From positions 1 to 64,000 of the forward strand of contig NZ_JAHBCJ010000011.1 in the NCBI RefSeq assembly GCF_018390575.1: a stretch of DNA of 64,000 bases, read 5' to 3'. The position numbers and the translations under genes are program-made. This document shows, piece by piece, positions 1 to 8,988 of this stretch. Source of the stretch: Bhargavaea massiliensis. Lineage in GTDB: Bacteria > Bacillota > Bacilli > Bacillales_A > Planococcaceae. Numbering within the stretch: position 1 is the first letter of the stretch; each line of letters opens with the position of its first letter. The notes below the pieces were generated by a model, which did no database searches, had not been told where the DNA came from, and saw only the letters and a list, made by a program, of their open reading frames with translations.

Positions 1-140
1 CAAGTGATATGTCCGATATCATTTGTTCCGTTCTCACCCGACGGGGTCGGGGATCTGGAACTCATTTCATCAGCGTTTTGCTGTTCAGTTTTCAAGGTTC
101 ATTGCGCCCGCCGTTTTTACCTCTCGGCTGTTGGCGACTT
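1..140 (-). promoter_or_regulatory. rRNA-type leader with boxA-like antitermination sequence
   Basis: The transcribed region below the promoter contains CTTGAAAACTGAACAGC-type sequence (rc of about 80-97), the stretch that recurs in Bacillales rRNA leaders and 16S-23S spacers and includes boxA-like bases. No open reading frame is convincing here. The 16S gene itself is not in the window. Confidence 0.6.
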
Positions 141-144
141 TTCT

Positions 145-173
145 ATCATAACACTCTGTTTACTGAGTGTCAA
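145..173 (-). promoter_or_regulatory. Strong sigma-A promoter, probably of an rRNA operon lying off the left edge
   Basis: Read on the minus strand there is TTGACA (168-173), a 17-base spacer and TATGAT (145-150), near-perfect SigA boxes, with an A-rich stretch just upstream of the -35. The spacer carries an inverted repeat (ACACTC/GAGTGT, 151-170) that touches both boxes. Transcription would run leftward out of the window. The leader downstream matches Bacillus rRNA leaders, so I infer an rrn operon, whose 16S gene would begin beyond base 1. Confidence 0.8.
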
Positions 174-243
174 GAAGTTTTTTTAGCCACTTGGCCTGCC
201 CCTTAAGGACAAGAATAACTATACATGATAGGGCCGGCGGAAA

Positions 244-1155
244 TCAAGCCCTTTTCCCAAGAAAGAGTTTTCTGATTTTCCGCCCGTCCAATACAAACAA
301 TGTGATCCCGGCCAATACGATGAGTCCGCCCACGATCTGCGTCGTAATCAGGACCTCGTTGAAGATGTAGTACGCCAGCACGGCCGCTCCTACCGGCTCA
401 AACAGGATGGCAATCGAAATGACATTCGTGCTTACATAGCGGAGCGACCAATTAAATAAAGTATGGCCGAACAAGTTAGGCAGGATAGCGAGCATCGCGA
501 ACCAAAACCAGTCCGTTGCCGGGTAAGGACCGAACTGCTCCCCTACGGCAATCACATAGAAGAAAATCGCTGCGGTACTCACGCTGTAAACGATGAATGT
601 ATAGGTAATGAGGGAAATCCTCTGCCTGACGTCCTGGCCGAACAACAGATACCCGGTGATGAGAGCGCAGGCAGCCAACGCCAGCATATCACCAAAAAAA
701 GCTTCCCCTCCAAGCCGGAAATCCCCCCAGCTGATAAGGACACTCCCCCCAATGGCAATCAGTCCAGACAAAATGGTCTTGGCTGTAAGCTTCTCTTTAA
801 AGAAAAAATAGGTACCCGCAAAAGCAAAAATCGGCTGGAGTGTTACCAGGACCGTTGAGCTTGCCACCGATGTGTAATTCAGCGATTCAAACCATAGAAT
901 AAAATGAAACGCCAAAAAAACACCTGCAATCACTGAAAAAATCCAGTCTCTTCTCGAAATAAGCTTTACTTCATGCCTATATTTAAGCAGAAAGGCCGGC
1001 GCCATAACAAGAACTGAAAATAGCATCCGGTAAAAGGCAGTCACGCCCGCATCCGCAGAGACCAACTTCACAAAAATGGCCGAGAAAGCCAAGGTAATGA
1101 CGCCGATCATGATCGGTATGTAAGGATGGATTGATGGTTTGTCCACTTTTTGCAT
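244..1155 (-). CDS. DMT-family (EamA) transporter
   Basis: A 303-residue integral membrane protein with about ten hydrophobic helices and two internally related EamA halves (roughly residues 10-140 and 155-290), the normal length for drug/metabolite exporters of this superfamily. The second half contains a FEPVGAAVLAYYIF-type segment typical of EamA repeat 2. Such proteins usually export amino acids or small metabolites across the plasma membrane; the substrate cannot be read from the sequence. The start ATG follows AGAGAG at close spacing. The gene stands alone, converging on nothing, with the rRNA-type promoter directly after its stop codon. Confidence 0.85.
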   Translation of the reverse strand: MQKVDKPSIHPYIPIMIGVITLAFSAIFVKLVSADAGVTAFYRMLFSVLVMAPAFLLKYRHEVKLISRRDWIFSVIAGVFLAFHFILWFESLNYTSVASSTVLVTLQPIFAFAGTYFFFKEKLTAKTILSGLIAIGGSVLISWGDFRLGGEAFFGDMLALAACALITGYLLFGQDVRQRISLITYTFIVYSVSTAAIFFYVIAVGEQFGPYPATDWFWFAMLAILPNLFGHTLFNWSLRYVSTNVISIAILFEPVGAAVLAYYIFNEVLITTQIVGGLIVLAGITLFVLDGRKIRKLFLGKRA

Positions 1156-1275
1156 CTTCTCTCTTATATATAATGTCTCTTCCGGCGTTTCACCGTTGCC
1201 CAGGAAGTGAATACAGATTATAGCCTAACAGAATTGGCTCCGTCTGCCCATAGCTGACGGAAAAGGGGGAATCAT

Positions 1276-2004
1276 ATGGATTACTTGCTCGGTTCACCTC
1301 CGCTCGGGACCGGTGTCCTCTTTAAACTGGGCTTTTCGGGGCTGCTCAGCCTGGTCATCGGCATTGAGCGGGAACTAAAGCGAAAGCCGGTCGGACTCAA
1401 AACCAGCGTCGTCATCGCGACGTTCAGCTGCCTCCTGACCATCATTTCGATCGAGACCGCCTACTCCACACCCGCACGCGATGATATTAATATTACGATG
1501 GACCCGCTGCGGCTTGCTGCTCAAATCGTCAGCGGTATCGGTTTTCTCGGTGCAGGCGTCATCCTTAAGCGGGATAACGACAATATCACCGGGCTGACAA
1601 CCGCAGCAATGATCTGGGGAGCCGCCGGCATCGGGATTGCTGTAGGGGCAGGTTTCTACATCGAAGCGGCCGTGGCCGTCGCCATTGTCATGATCGGAGT
1701 AGAGTTCCTCCCTCCACTCATGAATATCGTGGGACCGAAAAGACTGCGGGTCAAAGAGTATACGCTCGTCACGACCATTACCGGGATGGAAAACATCGAA
1801 CAGCTGATCCGCTGTCTGCGTGAACACAGCGCTGATCCGGAAAATGTCCGGATGAAGATGCTGAATGATGAAGGATTCCCAGAGAACTCCCACGAAGTGG
1901 AGCTGAGACTGTCCGTGCAGCCGAAAGTGAACTCATCCGAAATTTATGGCTGGCTGCATGAACTGGATTATATCCAGACCGCAGAACTGACCGCAACACA
2001 ATAA
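1276..2004 (+). CDS. MgtC/SapB family membrane protein
   Basis: A 242-residue protein with four to five N-terminal membrane helices and a soluble C-terminal domain from about residue 160. The motif GIERELKRKPVGLKT after the first helix and the GAGVILKRD loop are family hallmarks. MgtC-like proteins are linked to magnesium homeostasis and, in some bacteria, to inhibition of F1Fo ATP synthase; the soluble domain resembles an ACT-like fold. The ATG is preceded by AAGGGGG. It lies 13 bases upstream of a CDF cation transporter on the same strand, so the two are probably co-transcribed and act in divalent cation balance. Confidence 0.85.
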   Translation: MDYLLGSPPLGTGVLFKLGFSGLLSLVIGIERELKRKPVGLKTSVVIATFSCLLTIISIETAYSTPARDDINITMDPLRLAAQIVSGIGFLGAGVILKRDNDNITGLTTAAMIWGAAGIGIAVGAGFYIEAAVAVAIVMIGVEFLPPLMNIVGPKRLRVKEYTLVTTITGMENIEQLIRCLREHSADPENVRMKMLNDEGFPENSHEVELRLSVQPKVNSSEIYGWLHELDYIQTAELTATQ

Positions 2005-2017
2005 CCGGAGGTGCACA

Positions 2018-3019
2018 ATGAAAGAATTTTGGAAACTTCTGAAGCAGGGGAATAAGCCTTCCCTTCTCGCAGCCGTCGTCAATACCTTTATCGCCCTAAT
2101 GAAAGGCGCAGGCTTCCTTTTCACGGGTAATGTGGCGCTCTTTGCCGAAACGATGCACTCATTCGGCGATGCGGCCAACCAGTACTTTGTCTACGTCGGC
2201 TCAGCGCTTTCAAAGAAGGCACCGACTCCGCGCTTCCCTAATGGATTCGGCAGGATCGTTAACCTGGTTTGCCTGTTTGCCGTTGTCATCGTCGGTATCA
2301 TGGCCTATGAGACGGTCAAAGAAGGTTGGCACCATATCTTCCACCCGGGAGAATCCACCGGTTTCTGGATCAGCTTCACCATTCTCCTGGTCGCCACACT
2401 ACTTGAATTCTTTGTTCTGTATAAGGCAGGCAAGGAAATCCTGCATGATGCCGGCATCAAGGGCGGTCCGCTTGCCCCGGTCACATCCAGCTTTGCTAAC
2501 CTGAAGTATGCCCGACCCGCAACTAAGCTGGTTTTCATGGAAGATACTGTTGCAACCGCTGGAGGTCTTCTTGCCCTCATTGCAGTTGTACTGGCAAAGC
2601 TCTTCGGACTCAACTGGACAGAAGGTGTCGCCTCCGTCTTGATCGGAGCCATGATGTTTTATGTGGTCGGCATCATCTTCCTGGAAAACGCCCGCGGCGC
2701 AATTGGAGAAACTGACGAAGAGATGTTGAACCACATTGCCTATCTTCTGGCAGAAGATAAAGATATTCGGGACCTTCAGAAAGTCGAAGTGATCAAGGAA
2801 GGCGAATCGCTTCACGTTGAAATCGTTGCTGAAATCGACAAGACACTCTCTTTTGACAAGGTGGATGACATCCGTGACCGACTCCTCGATCTGATCGCAA
2901 GCCAGAGAAATGTTGCAGATGTCACCATCTCGTTTGATGAGGATGACGGAATTAAAACTTGGAAACGTGGCGGCCTGGGGGTTCATCCGAAACCGGAAGA
3001 TCTAAAAAAACTGCATTAA
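2018..3019 (+). CDS. Cation diffusion facilitator (CDF) family transporter
   Basis: A 333-residue CDF efflux protein: N-terminal transmembrane domain with about six helices to residue 220 and a cytoplasmic ferredoxin-like regulatory domain at the C-terminus (about 230-310). The helix carrying ETMHSFGDAANQ corresponds to the metal-binding site of helix 2, and the second site is in helix 5 (FMEDTVA). CDF proteins export Zn2+, Fe2+, Co2+ or Mn2+ in exchange for protons; the specific metal is not evident. The start follows CCGGAGGTG. It follows the MgtC-like gene and ends at a strong terminator. Confidence 0.85.
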   Translation: MKEFWKLLKQGNKPSLLAAVVNTFIALMKGAGFLFTGNVALFAETMHSFGDAANQYFVYVGSALSKKAPTPRFPNGFGRIVNLVCLFAVVIVGIMAYETVKEGWHHIFHPGESTGFWISFTILLVATLLEFFVLYKAGKEILHDAGIKGGPLAPVTSSFANLKYARPATKLVFMEDTVATAGGLLALIAVVLAKLFGLNWTEGVASVLIGAMMFYVVGIIFLENARGAIGETDEEMLNHIAYLLAEDKDIRDLQKVEVIKEGESLHVEIVAEIDKTLSFDKVDDIRDRLLDLIASQRNVADVTISFDEDDGIKTWKRGGLGVHPKPEDLKKLH

Positions 3020-3022
3020 ACA

Positions 3023-3060
3023 AAAGAGATGCCGGGTCCATGGACCCGGCATCTCTTTTT
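3023..3060. terminator. Bidirectional intrinsic terminator between CDF gene and alcohol dehydrogenase
   Basis: A long perfect hairpin (GAGATGCCGGGTCC / GGACCCGGCATCTC) flanked by A and T runs, placed between two convergent genes, so it can serve both strands. Confidence 0.9.
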
Positions 3061-3062
3061 AA

Positions 3063-4232
3063 TTACAGGCTGTTAATCAGGATGGTTTCAACTTCATTTT
3101 TTTCAAGTGCAGCAAATTGGCCAACCGGGGTGCCTGAATAAGATTTCTCAGCCATCAGGCTAATGTTTTTGTCATCGATATCATAGTCGGCAAGACGCTC
3201 CGGCGCACCGATGGACGTCCAAAAACTGCGGAGCCGGTCAACACCTTCAAGCGCAGTTTCCTCTGTTGTCTTCCCCTCCGGATCGACGCCGAACACATTG
3301 ACCGCCAGCTGGGCAAAACGCTCAGGCCGGGTTCCCTTGCGGATATTGTATTTCATCCATTCAGGGAAGAGGATTGCCAGTCCGCCTGCATGAGGAATGT
3401 CGTAGATGGCAGAAACCGCATGCTCGATGTTATGCGTTCCCCAATCTCCCCTGTAGCCCATTTCAAGGAACTTGTTGAGCGCAATTGTCCCAGCGAACAT
3501 GATGGTGCCACGGAGTTCGGTGTTCTCCGGAACCTCCATCAGTTCCGGTGCCGTGCGGATGATCGCTCTCAAAACCCCTTCGCACATTTCATCCTGTACG
3601 GGCGTATTGATCGCATTATTGAAGTACTGTTCGAAGATGTGGGACATCATATCCACGATTCCGTAGACAGTCTGGTCTTCTGGCACACTTTTCGTATAGG
3701 CAGGATCCAAGATGGAGAACTTCGGGAAGTTCAGCGGCCCGCCCCAGCCGTACTTTTCCTGTGTCTCTTCATTCGTGATGACCGAGCCTGCGTTCATCTC
3801 GGATCCTGTTGCAGCAAGCGTGAGGACGACGCCGATCGGCAACGCCTCTTTGGCGATGGCCTTTCGTGTGACAAGATCCCATGCATCACCGTCATATTTT
3901 GCGGCGCTAGCAATCAGTTTGGAGCAGTCGATCACCGAACCTCCACCCACTGCAAGTACAATGTCAATCCCCTGCTCTTTACAAATGGCAGCACCTTTTG
4001 CAGCTGTTGTCACGCGGGGATTCGGTTCGACACCCGGCAACTCGTGGACCTCGGCACCAATCTCTCCAAGCACTCGCATCACATCATCGTAGACCCCATT
4101 GCGCTTGATGCTGCCTCCACCGTAGACGAGCAGTACTTTCTTTCCGTACTGTGGCAATTCATTTTTCAGTGTTTCGATCTGGCCTTCCCCGAAAATCAGC
4201 TTTGTCGGGTTTTGAAATGTGAATGAGTTCAT
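3063..4232 (-). CDS. Iron-containing alcohol dehydrogenase (YugJ/butanol dehydrogenase type)
   Basis: A 389-residue group III (Fe-dependent) alcohol dehydrogenase. It shows the nucleotide-binding [10 protein letters not shown] motif near residue 97, the conserved glycine-rich ATGSEMNAG segment near residue 143, and the histidine metal ligands in the [18 protein letters not shown] stretch around residues 266-283. Related enzymes reduce aldehydes such as butyraldehyde with NAD(P)H in the cytoplasm. The start ATG has GGAGG at good spacing. It is monocistronic, closed by the shared terminator. Exact substrate is uncertain; YugJ and YugK of B. subtilis are the closest family that I recognise. Confidence 0.9.
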   Translation of the reverse strand: MNSFTFQNPTKLIFGEGQIETLKNELPQYGKKVLLVYGGGSIKRNGVYDDVMRVLGEIGAEVHELPGVEPNPRVTTAAKGAAICKEQGIDIVLAVGGGSVIDCSKLIASAAKYDGDAWDLVTRKAIAKEALPIGVVLTLAATGSEMNAGSVITNEETQEKYGWGGPLNFPKFSILDPAYTKSVPEDQTVYGIVDMMSHIFEQYFNNAINTPVQDEMCEGVLRAIIRTAPELMEVPENTELRGTIMFAGTIALNKFLEMGYRGDWGTHNIEHAVSAIYDIPHAGGLAILFPEWMKYNIRKGTRPERFAQLAVNVFGVDPEGKTTEETALEGVDRLRSFWTSIGAPERLADYDIDDKNISLMAEKSYSGTPVGQFAALEKNEVETILINSL

Positions 4233-4356
4233 CTCTTCGCCTCCTCAGGTTATATTTTCGCACGAGAAGCCGATGTTTTCCATTATTCCGCCATCTATCC
4301 GGCGCATAAAATTGGTTCCGTACGGCCATCCTACGAAATGAGGAGGTGGCCTCATT

Positions 4357-4629
4357 ATGGAAGCTTTCCGTAAAATCGCTCTTGCCCTCACCATCATTGG
4401 AGCCCTCAACTGGGGGCTGCAAGCGCTGATGGGATTTGATGTTGTCGCCGATCTGGCAGGCGGCAGGGATACCCTGATTGCACGGCTGATTTATGGAATC
4501 ATCGCGCTTGCAGGACTTGTGAGCCTCAGCTACCTGTTCAGGGATGAGCCGGAGCGGCACCAGAGGATTGAGAAGGACGAGTATGAATGGCAGACGCGTC
4601 CGCCGGCAGGAATGATGGAAGAGAAATGA
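4357..4629 (+). CDS. DUF378 family small membrane protein (YuzA-like)
   Basis: A 90-residue protein with two membrane helices (about 5-25 and 45-65) and the family motif ALNWGLQAL between them, followed by a charged tail. DUF378 proteins are widespread in Bacillales and have no established biochemical role. The ATG follows GAGGTGG. The C-terminal tail of about 25 charged residues is longer than in the 78-residue YuzA. It ends directly at a terminator shared with the convergent glutamate dehydrogenase gene. Confidence 0.85.
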   Translation: MEAFRKIALALTIIGALNWGLQALMGFDVVADLAGGRDTLIARLIYGIIALAGLVSLSYLFRDEPERHQRIEKDEYEWQTRPPAGMMEEK

Positions 4630-4665
4630 AAAAAGGACCGTCCCCGATTCGGGGACGGTCCTGCC
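4630..4665. terminator. Bidirectional terminator between DUF378 gene and glutamate dehydrogenase
   Basis: Perfect hairpin AGGACCGTCCCCG / CGGGGACGGTCCT preceded by six A residues on the plus strand. It lies between convergent genes and can stop transcription from both. Confidence 0.85.
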
Positions 4666-4673
4666 TTGTTACC

Positions 4674-5918
4674 TCACGCCCAGCCGCGGAAACGGGCAGC
4701 TTCTGCGGTTCTGCGGATGCCGACCATGTATGCAGCGAGACGCATATCGATGTTGCGGGATTTGGCTGTGTTATAGACATTTTCAAATGCCTCGGTCATC
4801 TTCTGGTAAAGCTTCTCATGGATCTCTTCCTCAGTCCAGTAGTAGCCCTGGTTGTTCTGGACCCATTCGAAGTAGGAGACCGTGACACCGCCGGCGCTTG
4901 CAAGAACGTCCGGTACGAGGAAGATGCCGCGTTCCGTCATGATCTTCGTAGCTTCGGAAGTGGAAGCCCCGTTGGCCGCTTCAACGACGATTTTAGCCTT
5001 GATGTCGTGAGCATTGCCTTCATGAAGCTGGTTCTCCAGCGCAGCCGGAACAAGAATGTCGCAGTCGAGCTTGAACATCTCGTCGTTCGTAATCGTGTCT
5101 TCAAACAGAGTGGTCACCGTACCGAAGCTGTCACGGCGGTCCAGAAGGTAATCGATATCCAGGCCGTCCGGGTTATGAAGCGCTCCGTACGCATCTGAAA
5201 TCGCGATCACTTTCGCGCCGGCATCGTGGAGGAACTTGGACAGGTAGCTTCCGGCATTGCCGAAGCCTTGAATGATGACACGTGCGCCTTCGACTTCGAT
5301 GCCGACACGCTTCGCCGCTTCACGGATCGAGATGATGACGCCTTCTGCAGTTGCACGGTCACGCCCCTGCGAACCGCCAAGTACGATCGGCTTGCCCGTG
5401 ATGAAGCCCGGGGAGTTAAACTCGTCAATCCGGCTGTACTCATCCATCATCCATGCCATGATCTGTGCGTTAGTCATGACGTCCGGTGCAGGGATATCCT
5501 TTGCAGGCCCCATGATCTGGCTGAGCGCGCGGACATATCCGCGGCTCAGGCGCTCGAGTTCGCCCATGGACATTTCACGTGGATCACAGATGATGCCGCC
5601 CTTTCCTCCGCCATACGGCAGGTCAACGATACCGGCCTTCATCGTCATCCACATCGACAGCGCACGTACTTCATCAGCCGTCACGCCCGGGTGGAATCGT
5701 ACGCCGCCTTTTGTCGGTCCGACCGCATCGTTATGCTGTGCGCGGTAACCCGTAAAGACCTTGACTTTTCCGTCGTCCATGCGGATCGGGATCCGGACTT
5801 CGGTCATGCGGATCGGCTCTTTCAGCAGCTCGTACATGCCCTCATCATAGCCCAATTTATCCAGCGCTTCATGTATTACTTTTTGTGTTGAGGTAACAAG
5901 ATTTGTGTTCTCGCTCAT
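4674..5918 (-). CDS. gudB: NAD-specific glutamate dehydrogenase (GudB/RocG type)
   Basis: A 414-residue hexameric-type glutamate dehydrogenase, close to the 424-427 residues of RocG and GudB. It has the substrate-binding PYGGGKGGIICDP motif near residue 100, with the catalytic lysine, and a Rossmann domain beginning at VIIQGFGNAGS near residue 215. It oxidatively deaminates glutamate to 2-oxoglutarate and ammonium with NAD+ in the cytoplasm. It lies about 100 bases downstream of rocD on the same strand, completing the route from ornithine and proline intermediates to the TCA cycle. Whether it is the RocG or GudB orthologue cannot be settled from the sequence; no in-frame repeat like that of cryptic GudB is visible. 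Confidence 0.93.
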   Translation of the reverse strand: MSENTNLVTSTQKVIHEALDKLGYDEGMYELLKEPIRMTEVRIPIRMDDGKVKVFTGYRAQHNDAVGPTKGGVRFHPGVTADEVRALSMWMTMKAGIVDLPYGGGKGGIICDPREMSMGELERLSRGYVRALSQIMGPAKDIPAPDVMTNAQIMAWMMDEYSRIDEFNSPGFITGKPIVLGGSQGRDRATAEGVIISIREAAKRVGIEVEGARVIIQGFGNAGSYLSKFLHDAGAKVIAISDAYGALHNPDGLDIDYLLDRRDSFGTVTTLFEDTITNDEMFKLDCDILVPAALENQLHEGNAHDIKAKIVVEAANGASTSEATKIMTERGIFLVPDVLASAGGVTVSYFEWVQNNQGYYWTEEEIHEKLYQKMTEAFENVYNTAKSRNIDMRLAAYMVGIRRTAEAARFRGWA

Positions 5919-6021
5919 GGTATTGATTCGCCTCTTTAAATCATATTAGGATGCTCGGCAACATTGTAACATAAATCAACGGTTCAATGTCGACTCAAGT
6001 TCACAGTTCTTACATAACAGA

Positions 6022-7215
6022 TTAAGCCGCAAATACTTCACGGATTTTGCCGAGTGCCCAGTCAAGCTCATCTTTGGAAATGACGAGCGGCGGAGCAAAA
6101 CGGATGACCGTATCATGCGTTTCCTTGCAAAGCAGACCGAGTTCTTTCAGCTTCTCGCAGTATGGACGGGCTTCGGTATGAAGCTCGACTCCGATAAAGA
6201 GTCCGCGTCCGCGGACTTCCTTGATGTCCGTGTTGTCGATTTTGCGCAGTTCGGCCATAAAGTATTCACCGAGTTCGAGCGCTTTATCCGCAAGATTCTC
6301 TTCTTCAAGCACCTCGATGGATGCGATCGAAACCGCGCAGGCCATCGGGTTCCCGCCGAATGTCGAGCCATGGGAGCCCGGATTAAACACACCGAGGACA
6401 TCCTTGTCGGCCGCTACACAGGAAATCGGGAATACACCGCCCCCAAGTGCCTTTCCGAGGATATACATATCAGGGTCGACACCTTCCCACTCGCATGCGA
6501 ACATTTTGCCTGTTCGTGCAAGACCGGCCTGGATTTCGTCCGCGATAAAGAGAACATTGTTTTCCCGGCAGAATTCGCGAGCTTCTTTCAAGAACCCTTC
6601 CCGCGGAATGATAATGCCTGCCTCGCCCTGGATCGGCTCGAGGATAATAGCAGCGGTATTTTCGTTTACAGCGTTTTTCAGAGCTTCGAGATCGCCATAA
6701 TCAATATGGACGATGCCCGGCAGCATCGGACCGAAACCGCGCTGATATTCAGGGTCGGATGACATCGATACAGCAGTCATCGTACGGCCATGGAAGTTGC
6801 CGTTGCAGACGATGATTTCCGCCTTGCCTTGTTGGACGCCTTTCACATCGTAAGCCCAGCGGCGAGCCGCCTTGAAAGCAGTTTCCACTGCTTCCGCCCC
6901 CGTGTTCATCGGCAGGACCATGCCTTTTCCGGTGAGGCTGCTGACTTTTTCATACCAAGGAGCCAGCTGATCATTATGGAACGCACGTGACGTCAGCGTC
7001 ACTTTGTCTGCCTGATCCTTCAGCGCCTGGATGATTTTCGGGTGGCGGTGACCCTGGTTTACCGCGGAATAAGCGGAAAGCATATCCATATATTCATTTC
7101 CTTCAGGATCCTTTACCCATACCCCTTTTGCTTCTGAAATGACGATCGGCAGCGGGTTATAGTTTTTCGCACCATACTTGTCCGTCTGTTCGATAATCTG
7201 CTGTGTTTTTGTCAT
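6022..7215 (-). CDS. rocD: Ornithine aminotransferase RocD
   Basis: A 397-residue class III PLP aminotransferase very similar over its whole length to B. subtilis RocD. It converts ornithine plus 2-oxoglutarate to glutamate semialdehyde plus glutamate. Visible signatures are [19 protein letters not shown] near the N-terminus, [15 protein letters not shown] around residue 230 and the PLP lysine in ILGKALGGG. An ATG exists nine bases upstream (7224), but it abuts the GGGAGG ribosome site; the ATG at 7215 is correctly spaced. The gene follows rocA, whose product oxidises the semialdehyde made here. Confidence 0.95.
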   Translation of the reverse strand: MTKTQQIIEQTDKYGAKNYNPLPIVISEAKGVWVKDPEGNEYMDMLSAYSAVNQGHRHPKIIQALKDQADKVTLTSRAFHNDQLAPWYEKVSSLTGKGMVLPMNTGAEAVETAFKAARRWAYDVKGVQQGKAEIIVCNGNFHGRTMTAVSMSSDPEYQRGFGPMLPGIVHIDYGDLEALKNAVNENTAAIILEPIQGEAGIIIPREGFLKEAREFCRENNVLFIADEIQAGLARTGKMFACEWEGVDPDMYILGKALGGGVFPISCVAADKDVLGVFNPGSHGSTFGGNPMACAVSIASIEVLEEENLADKALELGEYFMAELRKIDNTDIKEVRGRGLFIGVELHTEARPYCEKLKELGLLCKETHDTVIRFAPPLVISKDELDWALGKIREVFAA

Positions 7216-7236
7216 CCTTCTCATCCTCCCTCATGT

Positions 7237-7268
7237 AAAAGGCGGACTCATGATGAGCGGTCCGCCTT
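7237..7268 (-). terminator. Hairpin in the rocA-rocD gap
   Basis: On the minus strand AAGGCGGAC pairs with GTCCGCCTT and the stem is followed by TTTT, then the rocD ribosome site. It resembles a weak terminator, or a processing or stabilising hairpin, that would lower rocD or rocA levels relative to each other. Confidence 0.55.
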
Positions 7269-7301
7269 GAATCATTAAACAAAATCAGTTTTATTAGGGT
7301 A

Positions 7302-8846
7302 TCAGTGCATTTCCGAAACGGTCTTTGCCTGCATGTGCAGCGCCAGATAGTCAGGTCCGCCGGCTTTGGAGTCGGTTCCGGACATATTGAATCCGCCGAA
7401 TGGCTGGTAGCCGACAACTGCAGCCGTGCAGCCGCGGTTGAAGTAAAGGTTTCCTACATGGAAATCTTCACGCGCTTTTTCGAGGTGGAAACGGTTATTG
7501 GAGATGACCGCTCCCGTGAGGCCGTAGTCCGTGTTGTTCGCAATATCGATCGCTTCGTCGAAGTCTTTCGCCTTTGCAAACGCAACAACAGGCCCGAAGA
7601 TTTCTTCCTTCATGATGCGTGCTTCCGGATCGACATCTGCGAAGATTGTCGGATTAACAAAGTACCCCTTGGAGTCGTCACCAGTTCCGCCGAGAACAAG
7701 ACGGCCTTCTTGCTTGCCGATCTCTACATATTCGAGAATCTTGTCATAGGAGGCTTTGTCGATGACCGGCCCCATGAAGTTGTCGTAGTCTTCCGGGTCG
7801 CCGACAGTGAGTTCTTTTGTCAGCTCCGTCACGCGGTCAAGCACTTGGTCATAGACGTCTTCCACGATGACTGCGCGCGAGCACGCCGAGCACTTCTGTC
7901 CGCTGAAGCCGAATGCGGATTTGACGATCGACTGCGCCGCCAATTCGAGGTCTGCATCATTGTCAACGACGATTGTGTCCTTGCCGCCCATCTCAGCAAT
8001 GACGCGCTTGAGCCAAATCTGGCCTTCCTGGACTTTCGCCGCGCGCTCGAAGATGCGAACGCCAACATCACGGGAGCCTGTAAAGCTGATGAAGCGTGTT
8101 TTCGGGTGATCGACGAGGTAGTCCCCTATATCACGGCTGGATCCAGGAACAAAGTTGATGACGCCTGCAGGGAGGCCTGCCTGTTCCATAAGCTCGACAA
8201 ATTTATAGGCAATGACGGATGTGTTTGATGCAGGCTTGAGGAGAACCGTGTTCCCTGTAACTGCAGCAGCAACCGCTGTGCCGGCCATGATAGCAAATGC
8301 GAAGTTCCAAGGTGAGATGACGACGCCGACTCCAAGCGGGATGTAGCTGAAGCGGTTGTCTTCACCAGGACGCTGTGCAACAGGTACGCCGTCTTTCATG
8401 GCAATCATCTGGCGGCCGTAGTATTCGAGGAAGTCGATTCCTTCAGCCACGTCAGCATCCGCTTCCGGCCAAGGCTTGCCCGCTTCCTTGGACAGAAGTG
8501 CGGAAAGTTCGAACTTGCGGCGGCGTGCAATTGCTGCTGCACGGAAAAGGATATCTGCTCGGACCTCAGGCTTAACCTTGCGCCAAGTCTTGAATGTTTC
8601 CTGTGCGACCTCCATCGCCTTTTCGGCGTGTTCCTGTGTCGCTTTCGATACATATCCAATGAGTTCTTCACGGTTGGAAGGGTTGAAGTTTTCCATTTTA
8701 TCGTCGGTGTAGATGCGTTCGCCCCCGATAACAAGCGGAATATCCTGACCCAGGTACTCCTTGACTACGCTGAACCCTTGCTCATATGCATGCCGGTTCT
8801 CTTCGTTCGAAAAGTCTGTGAGTGGCTCGTGTTTGTAAGGAATCAA
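7302..8846 (-). CDS. rocA: L-glutamate gamma-semialdehyde (1-pyrroline-5-carboxylate) dehydrogenase RocA
   Basis: A 514-residue aldehyde dehydrogenase matching RocA (515 residues in B. subtilis). It oxidises glutamate semialdehyde/P5C to glutamate with NAD+. The catalytic cysteine lies in [11 protein letters not shown] and the general-base glutamate in IAEMGGKD, both in the expected C-terminal half, with NAD-binding GFTGSRDVG upstream. The start codon is TTG, preceded by GGAGGAGG at seven bases. It heads a rocA-rocD(-gudB) cluster and is divergent from a RocR-like regulator, which presumably controls it. Confidence 0.95.
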   Translation of the reverse strand: MIPYKHEPLTDFSNEENRHAYEQGFSVVKEYLGQDIPLVIGGERIYTDDKMENFNPSNREELIGYVSKATQEHAEKAMEVAQETFKTWRKVKPEVRADILFRAAAIARRRKFELSALLSKEAGKPWPEADADVAEGIDFLEYYGRQMIAMKDGVPVAQRPGEDNRFSYIPLGVGVVISPWNFAFAIMAGTAVAAAVTGNTVLLKPASNTSVIAYKFVELMEQAGLPAGVINFVPGSSRDIGDYLVDHPKTRFISFTGSRDVGVRIFERAAKVQEGQIWLKRVIAEMGGKDTIVVDNDADLELAAQSIVKSAFGFSGQKCSACSRAVIVEDVYDQVLDRVTELTKELTVGDPEDYDNFMGPVIDKASYDKILEYVEIGKQEGRLVLGGTGDDSKGYFVNPTIFADVDPEARIMKEEIFGPVVAFAKAKDFDEAIDIANNTDYGLTGAVISNNRFHLEKAREDFHVGNLYFNRGCTAAVVGYQPFGGFNMSGTDSKAGGPDYLALHMQAKTVSEMH

Positions 8847-8988
8847 TTGAACTCCTCCTCCATTTGATGTTCGAGATGCTAAAAAAATTTGCTCTCATTT
8901 CGTTTCACACTTATAATAATGCAAAAGATCATTGCGAATTTCAAGTCTTAATCTCTGAAAAACGCAAAAAACTAATTTGAGGTGGACC
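8847..8988. promoter_or_regulatory. Divergent rocA / rocR-like control region without a visible sigma-54 promoter
   Basis: This 142-base gap must hold the promoters of both divergent genes. On the minus strand I looked for the GG-N10-GC core of a -24/-12 promoter before rocA and found none at a sensible position; AT-rich stretches such as TTATTATAAG are closer to a SigA -10. This agrees with the loss of sigma-54 contact motifs in the adjacent regulator, but it is a by-eye search. Confidence 0.4.

Noticed and set aside
4674-5918. Cryptic glutamate dehydrogenase with in-frame duplication, as in laboratory B. subtilis gudB
   Set aside because: No short direct duplication is visible in the active-site region; the protein looks intact.
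7305-8228. 307-residue plus-strand open frame
   Set aside because: Antisense to rocA without a start signal or recognisable domain.
8847-8988. Sigma-54 promoter expected next to a RocR-type gene
   Set aside because: No GG-N10-GC core at a proper distance was found by eye in either orientation.
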